A stretch of DNA of 64,000 nt, from the NCBI RefSeq assembly GCF_000682755.1, contig NZ_AWFF01000087.1, forward strand, positions 62,001 to 126,000. Reading direction: 5' to 3'. Source of the stretch: Hyphomonas beringensis (GTDB lineage: Bacteria > Pseudomonadota > Alphaproteobacteria > Caulobacterales > Hyphomonadaceae). Under the pieces are notes generated by a model. The model had not been told where the DNA came from, made no database searches, and worked only from the letters and a program-made list of their open reading frames with translations. A program made the position numbers and the translations under genes. Each line of letters starts with the position of its first letter. Within the stretch, counting starts at the first letter, position 1. Of this stretch, positions 1-7,842 are shown in pieces.

Positions 1-215
1 ATACGGACAGTACCGGACTAGACGAGACCAATCGCCGGCTCAGCCAGGCGCGGGCGGAAGCCGTGCGCAATGCGCTGATCGCGCGCGGCGTTCCAGCCAC
101 GCGCCTCGTTGCGGCAGGCTATGGCGCCAGCCGGCCCATCGGCTCTAACCGCACGGCAGACGGCCGTGCCCAGAACAGACGCATAGAAATACGGGTGATC
201 CGTGTTTCCGAATGA
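1..215 (+). CDS. OmpA-family protein, C-terminal end (5' truncated by window edge)
   Basis: Only the last 70 or so residues are in the window, read in the frame whose first full codon is at base 3 and ending at TGA 213-215. They show the second half of an OmpA-like peptidoglycan-binding domain: TDSTG, then LSQARAEAV, the GYGASRPI turn, and the closing NRRIEIRV. This domain normally binds meso-diaminopimelate in peptidoglycan, so the full protein is probably an outer-membrane protein or lipoprotein anchored to the wall. The next gene starts 30 bases downstream on the same strand and may be cotranscribed. The N-terminal half, and therefore whether it carries a barrel or a lipobox, cannot be seen. 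Confidence 0.85.
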   Translation, partial: TDSTGLDETNRRLSQARAEAVRNALIARGVPATRLVAAGYGASRPIGSNRTADGRAQNRRIEIRVIRVSE

Positions 216-245
216 TTTCCTCCTGAGACTCTGAAAGTAACGACC

Positions 246-2093
246 ATGTGGTATCTCCTTATCCAGATCCTCGTACTCATGATCTTCGCGGCCGTCGCCG
301 GGGCATTGCTTGCCTATTGGTGGATGAAGAACCGCTATGAGGATGTCACGGAAAGCTATGAGGACATGCTGGAGCGGTCCGCGCATGATGCGCTGCCACC
401 TCCTGCGACGCGCGCTGACCTGCAGGCCTTTGTGTCCGGTCTGGAAGCGCGGCTTGAGGCGCGTCTGGAAGGCCTGCCCGCCCTCGTCACGCGGGAGGAG
501 CTGGACACTGGCCTGCGCGGCATCGGCGCCCAGATCGCCTCTATCCCGCAACCTGAAATGCCGGAACAACCGGACCTGACCCCGATCACTGCGCATCTGG
601 AAACGGTCACCCACCGTCTGGACGGCATCACGGGCAATGTGGAAGGCATGCGCACGCACCTGACGGCAGACGGCGAAGAGAGCGCCTTCACCCCGCTGAT
701 CGGCCGCCTGTCACAGATTGAGGATGCTGTTGGCCAGCTGAAGAATACAGAGCTGAACTCGGTTGAAGGCCATCTCGAAAGCCTGGAAGCCCGCATCTCC
801 CGCATTGAGGATGGCGTGAACCTGCTGATGAGTGTGGAAATTCCCAAGCCCCCGGAAATGCCGGAGATTCCGGAAGTGGACCTCGGCCCCGTGCACAGCG
901 CGCTGGCCAGCATCCAGCTTGCCATCGAAAGCATCGACGTGCCGATCACGGATCTCGACCCCATCCGGCAGGATTTTGGCCAGATGGAAGCCCGCCTGGC
1001 TGAGTTTGCCGAAGGGCTCGATGCCCAGCGCAAAGCCGACAATGAAAGCATGACGATCCGTCTGCAGACCTTGTCCTCTTCGCTTGCCTCCCTCCGTGTG
1101 CCGGATGTGGACGGCCTGCGCGAGCGCCTCTCCAAGCTGGAAAATGTCATCACCGCGCTATCGGAGCAGAAGTCAGATCTTGGCCCGATCACCGAAACCC
1201 TGCGTGAGATCGACAAGCAGATGCGCAACCCGTCGGATGACATGCGCAAGATGTCGACCCGCCTTGCGGATCTGGAAGGCGGCACCGCCGCAGTTCACGC
1301 AAAGCTGGTGCTGCTGGAGAGCACTGTGTCCGGCATGCGGCCAGAGCCAGTTGACCTGAGCCCCGTTCAGACCCGCATCTCGCAAGTCGAAGCGGCGCTG
1401 TCCTCCCTGCGGGTGGAGTTGCAATCCCTGCCGGACAATGCACCGCTGGAGCGCCGCATCGCGGGCCTGCAGGAATCTGTCCTGTCGCTGAGAGAGCCGG
1501 ACCTGTCCGGCCTTACAAACTCTCTGCGCAAGATGGAATCGCGGATGAATCTCGGCGCTGTGGAAGACCGGCTGAATGCCATCGAATACGCGCTGTCATC
1601 GCTGACGCATTTCGTACGTACGCGACCAGACCCGGTCGACTATTCCTTCCGCACGCCCGCTCCGATGCCGGCCTATGAGGATCAGTCAGGCCCCACCTTC
1701 ACGCTGCCTGTGAAGACACCGGCCTCGCCGCCTCCACCACCGCCACCCCCTCCGGCGAAGCAGCCCGCACCTGAAGCCGTTTCAGGTGATCCGGTTCAGG
1801 CCGCCATGCGCCCGGATGACAAGGCGAACCTGCTGGTCGAAGCGGCCTTCGGGGAAGGCGACGATCTGGAGCTGATCAATGGCGTCGGCCCGATGCTGTG
1901 CGAGCTGCTCAATGATGTCGGCGTCTACTATTTCTGGCAGGTCGCCGAATGGGGCGAGGACGAGATCGAATGGGTCGATGGCAAGCTGGAGCACTTCAAG
2001 GGCCGTATCGAGCGTGATGACTGGGTCGGCCAGGCCAAGCAGCTGGCTGAGCGCCCGGATGTCGCCAAGCGCCCGCGCCCGCATTCCGACTAA
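246..2093 (+). CDS. Membrane-anchored repetitive coiled-coil protein with C-terminal helix-hairpin-helix-like domain
   Basis: A 615-residue protein of unknown function. Residues 1-27 form one strongly hydrophobic segment (an uncleaved anchor), so the rest is either periplasmic or cytoplasmic. Residues about 55-455 are helical and contain a recurring unit of the form [V/P]DLxP[I/V]xxxLxxIxxxL, visible near residues 109, 211, 235, 286, 310, 369, 418 and 435. A nine-proline run (495-503) leads to a final domain (about 537-600) with INGVGPML, FWQVAEW and GRIERDDW. The same domain occurs as a C-terminal extension of NuoE in alphaproteobacteria and resembles a helix-hairpin-helix fold. It lies 30 bases after an OmpA-domain gene. 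A scaffold or envelope-spanning structural role is inference; no catalytic motif is visible. Confidence 0.8.
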   Translation: MWYLLIQILVLMIFAAVAGALLAYWWMKNRYEDVTESYEDMLERSAHDALPPPATRADLQAFVSGLEARLEARLEGLPALVTREELDTGLRGIGAQIASIPQPEMPEQPDLTPITAHLETVTHRLDGITGNVEGMRTHLTADGEESAFTPLIGRLSQIEDAVGQLKNTELNSVEGHLESLEARISRIEDGVNLLMSVEIPKPPEMPEIPEVDLGPVHSALASIQLAIESIDVPITDLDPIRQDFGQMEARLAEFAEGLDAQRKADNESMTIRLQTLSSSLASLRVPDVDGLRERLSKLENVITALSEQKSDLGPITETLREIDKQMRNPSDDMRKMSTRLADLEGGTAAVHAKLVLLESTVSGMRPEPVDLSPVQTRISQVEAALSSLRVELQSLPDNAPLERRIAGLQESVLSLREPDLSGLTNSLRKMESRMNLGAVEDRLNAIEYALSSLTHFVRTRPDPVDYSFRTPAPMPAYEDQSGPTFTLPVKTPASPPPPPPPPPAKQPAPEAVSGDPVQAAMRPDDKANLLVEAAFGEGDDLELINGVGPMLCELLNDVGVYYFWQVAEWGEDEIEWVDGKLEHFKGRIERDDWVGQAKQLAERPDVAKRPRPHSD

Positions 2094-2247
2094 TGCGGCA
2101 TGGCGGGGGCTGGCTCTGCTGGCGCGCGTGACAGTGGGGCCGTTCGGTCTATATCAGGCGCATGGCCTGATTGCAGGTCGAGCGGTTGCAACGGCACCGA
2201 AAATCTCTAGGTTGCGCCGCGAACACCGAACATAAAGGAGCCGCGTT

Positions 2248-2457
2248 ATGGAGCGCGAAGAAACGCTGCGTCTTGAGGCGTACCTGAAAGAGAAACTTCA
2301 CCCTGGCCTCCGCCTGGTGCCGCGCGACAAGACGGATGATTCCGTTGAGTGCTATCTCGGCGCTGAGTTCCTGGCTGTCGTCTACAAGGATGTCGACGAG
2401 GGCGAGACCTCTTACCAGTTCCAGATGACCGTTCTGGAAGAAGACATTAACGGCTAA
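2248..2457 (+). CDS. DUF3126 family protein
   Basis: A 69-residue acidic protein matching in length and sequence style the DUF3126 family, which is found almost only in alphaproteobacteria. It has no signal peptide or membrane segment and is expected in the cytoplasm. Recognisable pieces are the N-terminal LEAYLKEKL helix, the middle SVECYLGAEF strand and the C-terminal FQMTVLEEDI strand. A clear Shine-Dalgarno AAAGGAG stands 8 bases before the ATG, which fixes the start. It stands alone, 154 bases after the coiled-coil gene and convergent with the next one. No function is known for the family. Confidence 0.85.
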   Translation: MEREETLRLEAYLKEKLHPGLRLVPRDKTDDSVECYLGAEFLAVVYKDVDEGETSYQFQMTVLEEDING

Positions 2458-2515
2458 GCTGACAGAGGCCGTCCCGGCGCCGGAACGGTCCTCATTCAGC
2501 CATCTGGCCCTGCCC

Positions 2516-2944
2516 CTAAAAGGGCAGGGCGCATATGTCCGGCTCAACCCATTCGCGCCGGGCTTTCACGCTGAACAGCGTGTCCCGGTGCCAATATTCG
2601 AAAACCCAGTCCGATTTTCCGCACGGGCCGGCCAGCAGGCCGGATAGCACGGCGTGAATCGGCGTGCCTTCAGGCGCTGAGCGCCAGGCATGCTCGGCGG
2701 CTTTCAGCGAGGCGATGGTGATCGTCTCATGATAGCCTTCCGCGTCTGTGTTTCGGCCGCCGAGGGATTCATTATAGGCGCGGATCATGCCGGGCATGTC
2801 GCGATATGCGGCGGCGGCATCCTCCGCGATCAGGCCCAGCGCCGCGGCCCAGTGGGCGGCATGGGTCCATTCCGCTTTCGGCACGCTGCATCTGCGGAAG
2901 CCATCCAGCAGCACGGCGATATCGTCATCGGTTTCAAAACGCAT
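2516..2944 (-). CDS. Conserved hypothetical protein (WTHAAHW family)
   Basis: A 142-residue soluble protein. It shows the pattern of a widespread but uncharacterised family: an N-terminal DDDIAVLLDGF stretch, a central WTHAAHW motif, then YNESLGG, GYHETIT and a C-terminal aromatic region with DTLFSVKARR. The paired histidines of the WTHAAHW motif and the later GYHE could bind metal, but this is a guess. No signal sequence or transmembrane segment is visible. It is convergent with the DUF3126 gene and has its own short upstream region. I can assign a family resemblance but no activity. Confidence 0.7.
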   Translation of the reverse strand: MRFETDDDIAVLLDGFRRCSVPKAEWTHAAHWAAALGLIAEDAAAAYRDMPGMIRAYNESLGGRNTDAEGYHETITIASLKAAEHAWRSAPEGTPIHAVLSGLLAGPCGKSDWVFEYWHRDTLFSVKARREWVEPDICALPF

Positions 2945-2980
2945 CTTTCAGTTCCTTAAATGATGGCGGGACCAAAACAA

Positions 2981-3004
2981 AAGCCCCGCCGGGTGGCGGG
3001 GCTT
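2981..3004 (-). terminator. Rho-independent terminator, minus strand
   Basis: Perfect 10-bp inverted repeat AAGCCCCGCC / GGCGGGGCTT with a 4-base loop. Read on the minus strand it is followed by TTTTGTTTT, a proper U-tract; on the plus strand the tract is poor. It stands about 180 bases after the xseA stop and just before the 2944 gene start, so it most likely ends xseA transcription. I see no gene in the 3005-3182 gap. Confidence 0.8.
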
Positions 3005-3182
3005 GTTGGGTCGAATGCTGGTATGACACGCGGGTCAGTCAGGCAGTCGCCAGGCACAAGCACACGCCGGCTGGATGAGCCGAGTCTGTTGCTGAACGGT
3101 GATCGCGTGTTTGTGCATGAAAGCCGGTTAACGAATCCTGCCGGAAATGGCAAGTCCGAATTTATCCTTAGGCGGAGTTCAC

Positions 3183-4598
3183 CTAGAAGAGAGAGCCCTG
3201 CTGGCCTTTTGGTTTCGGCTTGTCTGCCTTCGGTGCAGGCTTTGGCGTGGAGGGCGCTGGCTGCGGCGCGCTGCCGTCCGGGCGGGCCATGACATCGCCA
3301 TCGCCAAAGCTGACCTTGAAGGCAGGCGATTTCGCCGCCGCACCGGCAGAGCGGATCAGGTTTCCATCCGTGTCCCGAACAATTGCATAGCCCCGCTTCA
3401 AAGTGGACTGATAGGAAAGGGTTTCCAGCAGCTTGCCCTGGCTGGAGAGCGCCGTCTTGCGGGTCTCGATCAGGCGCATCAGGGCCGGGCGGGCGCGCAC
3501 GGCCGTGTCGCGCAGGCGCTGTTTCGAGGCGCGGATTTCGCCGCGCAGACTGGCCGGGCTGAGCGATTGGCGTGACAGGCGCAAGCGGGCCTTCTGGACC
3601 AGGGCCAGCGCCGCCTTTGGCAGATTCCCGCTGGCATAATCCAGCCGCTGGCGTTTGGTTTGCAACAGCATTTCAGGGCGCGGCAGGCGGGCGGCGGCCA
3701 GCTTGTCTTTCGCCTGTCCGGTGCGGCGGGAGAGGGCGCGCTTCAGGCGCTCGCCATGCTCTCCGGTCAGCAGCAACAGTTCTGAGCGCACCGGCACGGC
3801 GATCTCGGCAGCGCCTGTCGGCGTTGGCGCGCGGGCGTCGGAAACATAATCGATCAGCGTCGTATCGGTCTCGTGGCCCACGGCGGAGATCAGCGGAATC
3901 TCGCTTTCAAAGGCTGCGCGGACGACATTTTCTTCATTGAAGGGCCAGAGGTCCTCAATCGAGCCACCGCCCCGCGCGACGATCAGCACGTCCGGCCGGT
4001 CAGCGCCGGTCATGGCGTTGAAGCCCTGGATGCCGGCCGTAATCTGCCCGGCGGCCTGGTCACCCTGGACGAGGGCCGGCCACACGATGACGCGCACGGG
4101 GAAACGGTCCCGAATCCGGTGCAGGATATCCCGAATCACGGCGCCGGTCGGGCTCGTCACCACGCCGATTGTCTTCGGCAGGAAGGGCAGCTTCTTCTTG
4201 TGCTCGGGCGCGAACAGGCCCTCGGCGGCGAATTTCTTCTTGCGCTCTTCCAGCAGGGCCATCAGCGCGCCAGCGCCAGCCGGGCGCATGGAAGAGGCCA
4301 GCATCTGATAGTTCGAGCGGCCTTCATAAATCGACAGGCGCCCCGTCGCGATGACTTCCAGGCCCTCTTCCGGGCGGAAGGGCAGCCGGTCGACCTGGCT
4401 TTTCCACATCACCGTGTTGAGAACGGCCTTTTCGTCCTTCAGGTCACAGTACATATGGCCTGACCGGGCAATGGTGACGCGGCCCAGCTCTCCGCGCACG
4501 ACGACATGGTCAAAATTGGTCTCAACCGTCCGCTTCAGGCTGGCGGCGAGATCGGAAACCGACAGGGCGGCGTCATTGGAGGCAGGGGGTGTAGGCAT
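3183..4598 (-). CDS. xseA: Exodeoxyribonuclease VII large subunit
   Basis: A 471-residue catalytic subunit of exonuclease VII, which with several XseB small subunits degrades single-stranded DNA from both ends into oligonucleotides during repair. Residues 15-115 form the OB-fold ssDNA-binding domain (VVVRGELG, GHMYCDLKD). The catalytic region follows with GVVTSPTGAVIRD, the glycine run ARGGGSIEDLW and AVGHETDTTL. A long helical segment after residue 290 is the XseB-binding coiled region, and a Pro/Lys-rich tail ends in GSLF. Length is normal for the family. It is divergent from the HWE kinase across 134 bases; xseB is not in the window. Confidence 0.97.
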   Translation of the reverse strand: MPTPPASNDAALSVSDLAASLKRTVETNFDHVVVRGELGRVTIARSGHMYCDLKDEKAVLNTVMWKSQVDRLPFRPEEGLEVIATGRLSIYEGRSNYQMLASSMRPAGAGALMALLEERKKKFAAEGLFAPEHKKKLPFLPKTIGVVTSPTGAVIRDILHRIRDRFPVRVIVWPALVQGDQAAGQITAGIQGFNAMTGADRPDVLIVARGGGSIEDLWPFNEENVVRAAFESEIPLISAVGHETDTTLIDYVSDARAPTPTGAAEIAVPVRSELLLLTGEHGERLKRALSRRTGQAKDKLAAARLPRPEMLLQTKRQRLDYASGNLPKAALALVQKARLRLSRQSLSPASLRGEIRASKQRLRDTAVRARPALMRLIETRKTALSSQGKLLETLSYQSTLKRGYAIVRDTDGNLIRSAGAAAKSPAFKVSFGDGDVMARPDGSAPQPAPSTPKPAPKADKPKPKGQQGSLF

Positions 4599-4732
4599 AT
4601 GCCTGTTTTGGACGCGCTTGGCAGTCTGGGCAAGGGGCCGAATGCGTCTCTACCTTTCGGAGAATGGTCATAGTCGCTTAACTTCTTTTGGGGCAAAATA
4701 TGCGCGCATGCCTTCTGGAGGGGGATGAGGAG

Positions 4733-5740
4733 ATGGCAGATACACTTGAGTTTCAGTCAAGAACAGGCGGCTTTGATCTGGTTCAGGCCGCCGACCAATG
4801 GCTGCAGCCCATGATGGTACTGGACCGGGAATTCTGCTTCGTTTTTGCCAATCGCGCCTATCAGCGCATCATGGGCAAAACCTGGAAAGAGATGGAAGGC
4901 CGGTATTTCTTTGACGTCTTCTACCATGCCCCGAAGAAGAAAGTGGAAGTCGAGGCGACGTTCCGTGAGACATTTGACGGCGAACTGACACATCTGGCCG
5001 AGCAGCCCTATGAGCTGGAACAGCCGGACGGCTCAATTCATGTGCGCACCTGGCAATGGGTACAGAAGCCTTTCTTCAACGCTGATGGTCAGGTGACGCA
5101 TATCGTACAGCGTTGCGAAGACGTGACCGATCGTGTGGAGCTGATGCGCCAGAACGAGATCATGTCGAACGAGCTGGCGCACAGGATCAAGAACATGTTC
5201 TCGGTCATCATGGCGACGGCGCGGATCTCCGGCTCTTTGGCGGATGATCTTGAGGGCTTCATCGATGAGTTCAATGACCGTCTGGTCTCGATGAGCCGGG
5301 TCTATTCCAGCCTCACCACCAATGACTGGTATGGGCTGCCTCTCCGGCATATTCTGAAAGAGGAAATCGAGGCGGCAGTGCACCGCGATACATCAAGATA
5401 TTCCCTCTCCGGTCCGGACATCACGCTCAGCCTGAAATCGACCAAGGATGGTGCACTGATCATTCACGAACTGGCCTCAAATGCCAAAAAATATGGCTGC
5501 TTCAGCCAGCCTGAGGGCCGTCTGGATGTGCGTTGGTATCTGGAGGATGAACATCTGGTCGTCGAGTGGGAGGAAAGCGGCCTGACTGACGTCAAGCCGC
5601 CATCCCGGAAGGGCTTTGGCAGCATCCTGTTCCACATGTTACCCAATCTGAAGGTCACGCGGGACTTCCGGGAGACCGGCCTTATGGTGACGGTGCGTAG
5701 CCCGATTTCCATTTCCATATTTGGTGAGGAAGAGGCCTGA
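4733..5740 (+). CDS. PAS-domain HWE-family sensor histidine kinase
   Basis: A 335-residue soluble histidine kinase. A single PAS sensor domain (about 20-135) precedes an HWE/HisKA_2 transmitter: phospho-acceptor His150 in ELAHRIKNMF, the ATP-binding N-box HELASNAKKYG, and the family-naming WEE followed by GFGSILF near the C terminus. No membrane segment, so it senses a cytoplasmic signal. Such kinases in alphaproteobacteria often feed PhyR-type general stress response or single receivers; the partner here is unknown. I prefer the ATG at 4733 because GGAGG sits 10 bases upstream; an in-frame ATG at 4688 lacks a good site. It converges on the next HWE kinase with 16 bases between stops. Confidence 0.92.
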   Translation: MADTLEFQSRTGGFDLVQAADQWLQPMMVLDREFCFVFANRAYQRIMGKTWKEMEGRYFFDVFYHAPKKKVEVEATFRETFDGELTHLAEQPYELEQPDGSIHVRTWQWVQKPFFNADGQVTHIVQRCEDVTDRVELMRQNEIMSNELAHRIKNMFSVIMATARISGSLADDLEGFIDEFNDRLVSMSRVYSSLTTNDWYGLPLRHILKEEIEAAVHRDTSRYSLSGPDITLSLKSTKDGALIIHELASNAKKYGCFSQPEGRLDVRWYLEDEHLVVEWEESGLTDVKPPSRKGFGSILFHMLPNLKVTRDFRETGLMVTVRSPISISIFGEEEA

Positions 5741-5756
5741 GCCGAGCCTGTGTGGA

Positions 5757-7607
5757 TCAGGCCTGCCTGGCTCTTTCAGTCAGCAGGTTTGTCACTTGCC
5801 CGACAAGGCGCTGCGTCAGGATGGGCTTCGTCAGGAAGGGGCTGTTCTCATAGGCCTTCCCGGCGGTATCGCGTGAACTGCCGGATACGGTGACGAAGGG
5901 GATGCCTGCCTTCATCAGACGCTCTGCGACCGGGTCTGCCGTTTCGCCTGCCAGGTCCACATCCACAACCGCGCCGTCGCACTGGACCTTGTCCAGCAAT
6001 TGAAGCGCTTCATAGACAGAGCCCACCGGGCCAATCACTTCATAGCCGGAATCCTCAAGCGCCGCTGCGACATCAATCGCAATGATGGCCTCGTCTTCCA
6101 CGACCAGGATGCGCTGGACCTGCTTCGCGCTCTGCGGGACAGGCACAGTCGGAGCAGGAGCGTGCATTTGCTCTGTCTCCGGAGCATGCTCTGCGCTCTT
6201 GTAGTCGTCATCCTCAAAGACGCGATCATCAATGCTGCGCAAATGCCAACGAACGCCTTGCGGCAGGAATTCCAGCTTCACAGGCTGACCAAAGGCGATG
6301 CGGGCCATCTTCTCGATCACGGTGGAGCCAAAGCCTCGGCGCTCAGGCGCCGTGACGGGCGGGCCGCCCTCTTCGCTCCAGGTGATGTCGAACTTGCCTG
6401 TGCCGTTCTGCAGTACGTCCCACACGATGGTGACCGTGCCGGTATCATTCGACAGGGCGCCATACTTGCCGGCATTGGTGGCCAGTTCATGAAGCGCCAT
6501 GCCCAGGGACTGGGCGGCGGCAGATGTGAGGCGGACTTGCGGCCCCTTGAGGAAAATCCGGGTGCCGATCAAATCCTTGAAGTGGGCCAGCTGTGAGTTG
6601 ACGATTTCATCCACGCGCGCCCCGCGCCAGCCGGAATGGACCAGCAGGTCCTGGCTGGAGGCGAGCGACTGCATCCGCTCAGAGAAGCGGGGCATGAAAT
6701 CTTCGTGCTTGCTGGCCGTCTGGCGGGCGATGGCCTGCACCAGAGTGATCATGTTCTTGGAGCGGTGATTGACCTCGTTCATCAGGAACTGGATCTGCTC
6801 CTCATGCTGTTTCTGGTCTGTGATGTCCGTATTCGTGCCGAACCAAAGCGCCAGTTCTCCCTGCTTGTCATGCACGGGCAGGGCGCGGGACAGGAACCAG
6901 CGGAACTTGCCGTCTGCGCCGCGCAGGGGGAAGGTCTCTTCCCACGGCTCGCCAGTGTCCCAGGAATGCTGCATGCTAGTTGTCACGCGATCCACATGGT
7001 CCGGGTGATGCAGCGTTTGCCAGCCCCAGCCCTTTGTCTCCTCCAGCGTGGTGCCAGTATATTCATACCAGCGCTTGTTATACCAGAAAATCAGGCCTTC
7101 CTTGTCAGCCATCCAGGCCAGCTGAGGGATGTTGTCGGCAAGCGCCTCGAACCGCTCCTCGCTTTCCTGAAGCTGTAGCTGATTTTCATACTGACTGGTG
7201 ATGTCGCGCACGATCTTCGACGCGCCGACAATCTTGCCGTCATCATCGTGGATCGGTGACACAGTGACAATCATGCGCAGCCTGCGCTGATCCTGGTGAA
7301 GGCGGACTGTCTCATGGTTGCGAACGGTCTTGCCTGCCGTGATGCTTGTCAGGATATCGTCTGCTTCCTGTTGCCGTTCCGCCGGAATCAGCAGGCGCAC
7401 AGAGCGGCCAATGGCCTCTTCGGGCTTGTAGCCGAAAACACGTTCTGCAGCCGGATTCCAGCTCGCAATGGTGCCGTCCAGCGCCGTCGAGATGATTGCG
7501 TCTGATGAAGATTGAATGATTGCGCCGAGCCAGGAACTTTCCGATGCCGATACAATCGGGGGGCCAGCTGCCGGTCCGGGAGCATTGGGGCGTTTATTCC
7601 GCGCCAT
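5757..7607 (-). CDS. PAS-PAS-HWE hybrid histidine kinase with C-terminal receiver
   Basis: A 616-residue cytoplasmic hybrid kinase. Two PAS/PAC modules (about 25-145 and 155-275; IISTALDGTIASWNPAAERVFGY and later WMADKEGLIFWYNKRWYEY read as typical PAS) are followed by the HWE transmitter (NEVNHRSKNM with the acceptor His, HELATNAGKYG, WSEEGG, GFGSTVIEKM). The last 120 residues are a receiver domain: RILVVEDEAI acidic pocket, phospho-acceptor Asp in AVVDVDLAG, and the conserved Lys in LTKPIL. The first PAS lacks the LOV cysteine motif, so blue-light sensing is not indicated. GGGAG eight bases before ATG 7607 favours that start over the in-frame ATG at 7628. Probable signal relay within or between the two neighbouring kinases is inference. 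Confidence 0.93.
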   Translation of the reverse strand: MARNKRPNAPGPAAGPPIVSASESSWLGAIIQSSSDAIISTALDGTIASWNPAAERVFGYKPEEAIGRSVRLLIPAERQQEADDILTSITAGKTVRNHETVRLHQDQRRLRMIVTVSPIHDDDGKIVGASKIVRDITSQYENQLQLQESEERFEALADNIPQLAWMADKEGLIFWYNKRWYEYTGTTLEETKGWGWQTLHHPDHVDRVTTSMQHSWDTGEPWEETFPLRGADGKFRWFLSRALPVHDKQGELALWFGTNTDITDQKQHEEQIQFLMNEVNHRSKNMITLVQAIARQTASKHEDFMPRFSERMQSLASSQDLLVHSGWRGARVDEIVNSQLAHFKDLIGTRIFLKGPQVRLTSAAAQSLGMALHELATNAGKYGALSNDTGTVTIVWDVLQNGTGKFDITWSEEGGPPVTAPERRGFGSTVIEKMARIAFGQPVKLEFLPQGVRWHLRSIDDRVFEDDDYKSAEHAPETEQMHAPAPTVPVPQSAKQVQRILVVEDEAIIAIDVAAALEDSGYEVIGPVGSVYEALQLLDKVQCDGAVVDVDLAGETADPVAERLMKAGIPFVTVSGSSRDTAGKAYENSPFLTKPILTQRLVGQVTNLLTERARQA

Positions 7608-7773
7608 AGGGAGAGCTCCCGCTTTCATGTGTGGGGCGTGATTTCACGCCGTCGTGTCCGCACATAATATCAACGATAGAGAGGGCTTGTCTATAACCCT
7701 GATCAATGCCTCAACAGTGTGTGCGTGACTGCCGCCACGATGGCTCTCAACCTGCCGGAATGCCAATGGCTAC

Positions 7774-7800
7774 GGGCCCTTGTGGTTCAAACAAGGGCCC
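7774..7800 (-). terminator. GC-rich hairpin, probable terminator of the TadG-like gene
   Basis: A perfect 10-bp inverted repeat, GGGCCCTTGT against ACAAGGGCCC, with a 7-base loop, 42 bases downstream of the minus-strand stop at 7843. It lacks a U-tract on either strand, so termination may be weak or factor-assisted. Confidence 0.5.
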
Positions 7801-7842
7801 GCATGCCGGGGGTATATGACAGGTGGAAACAGGCCCCTGCGA

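Noticed and set aside
2956-3292. Short frames on both strands around 3.0-3.2 kb
   Set aside because: They cross the terminator hairpin at 2981-3004 and match none of the small genes often found near xseA (I looked for a DUF2093-like sequence on the minus strand and did not find it).
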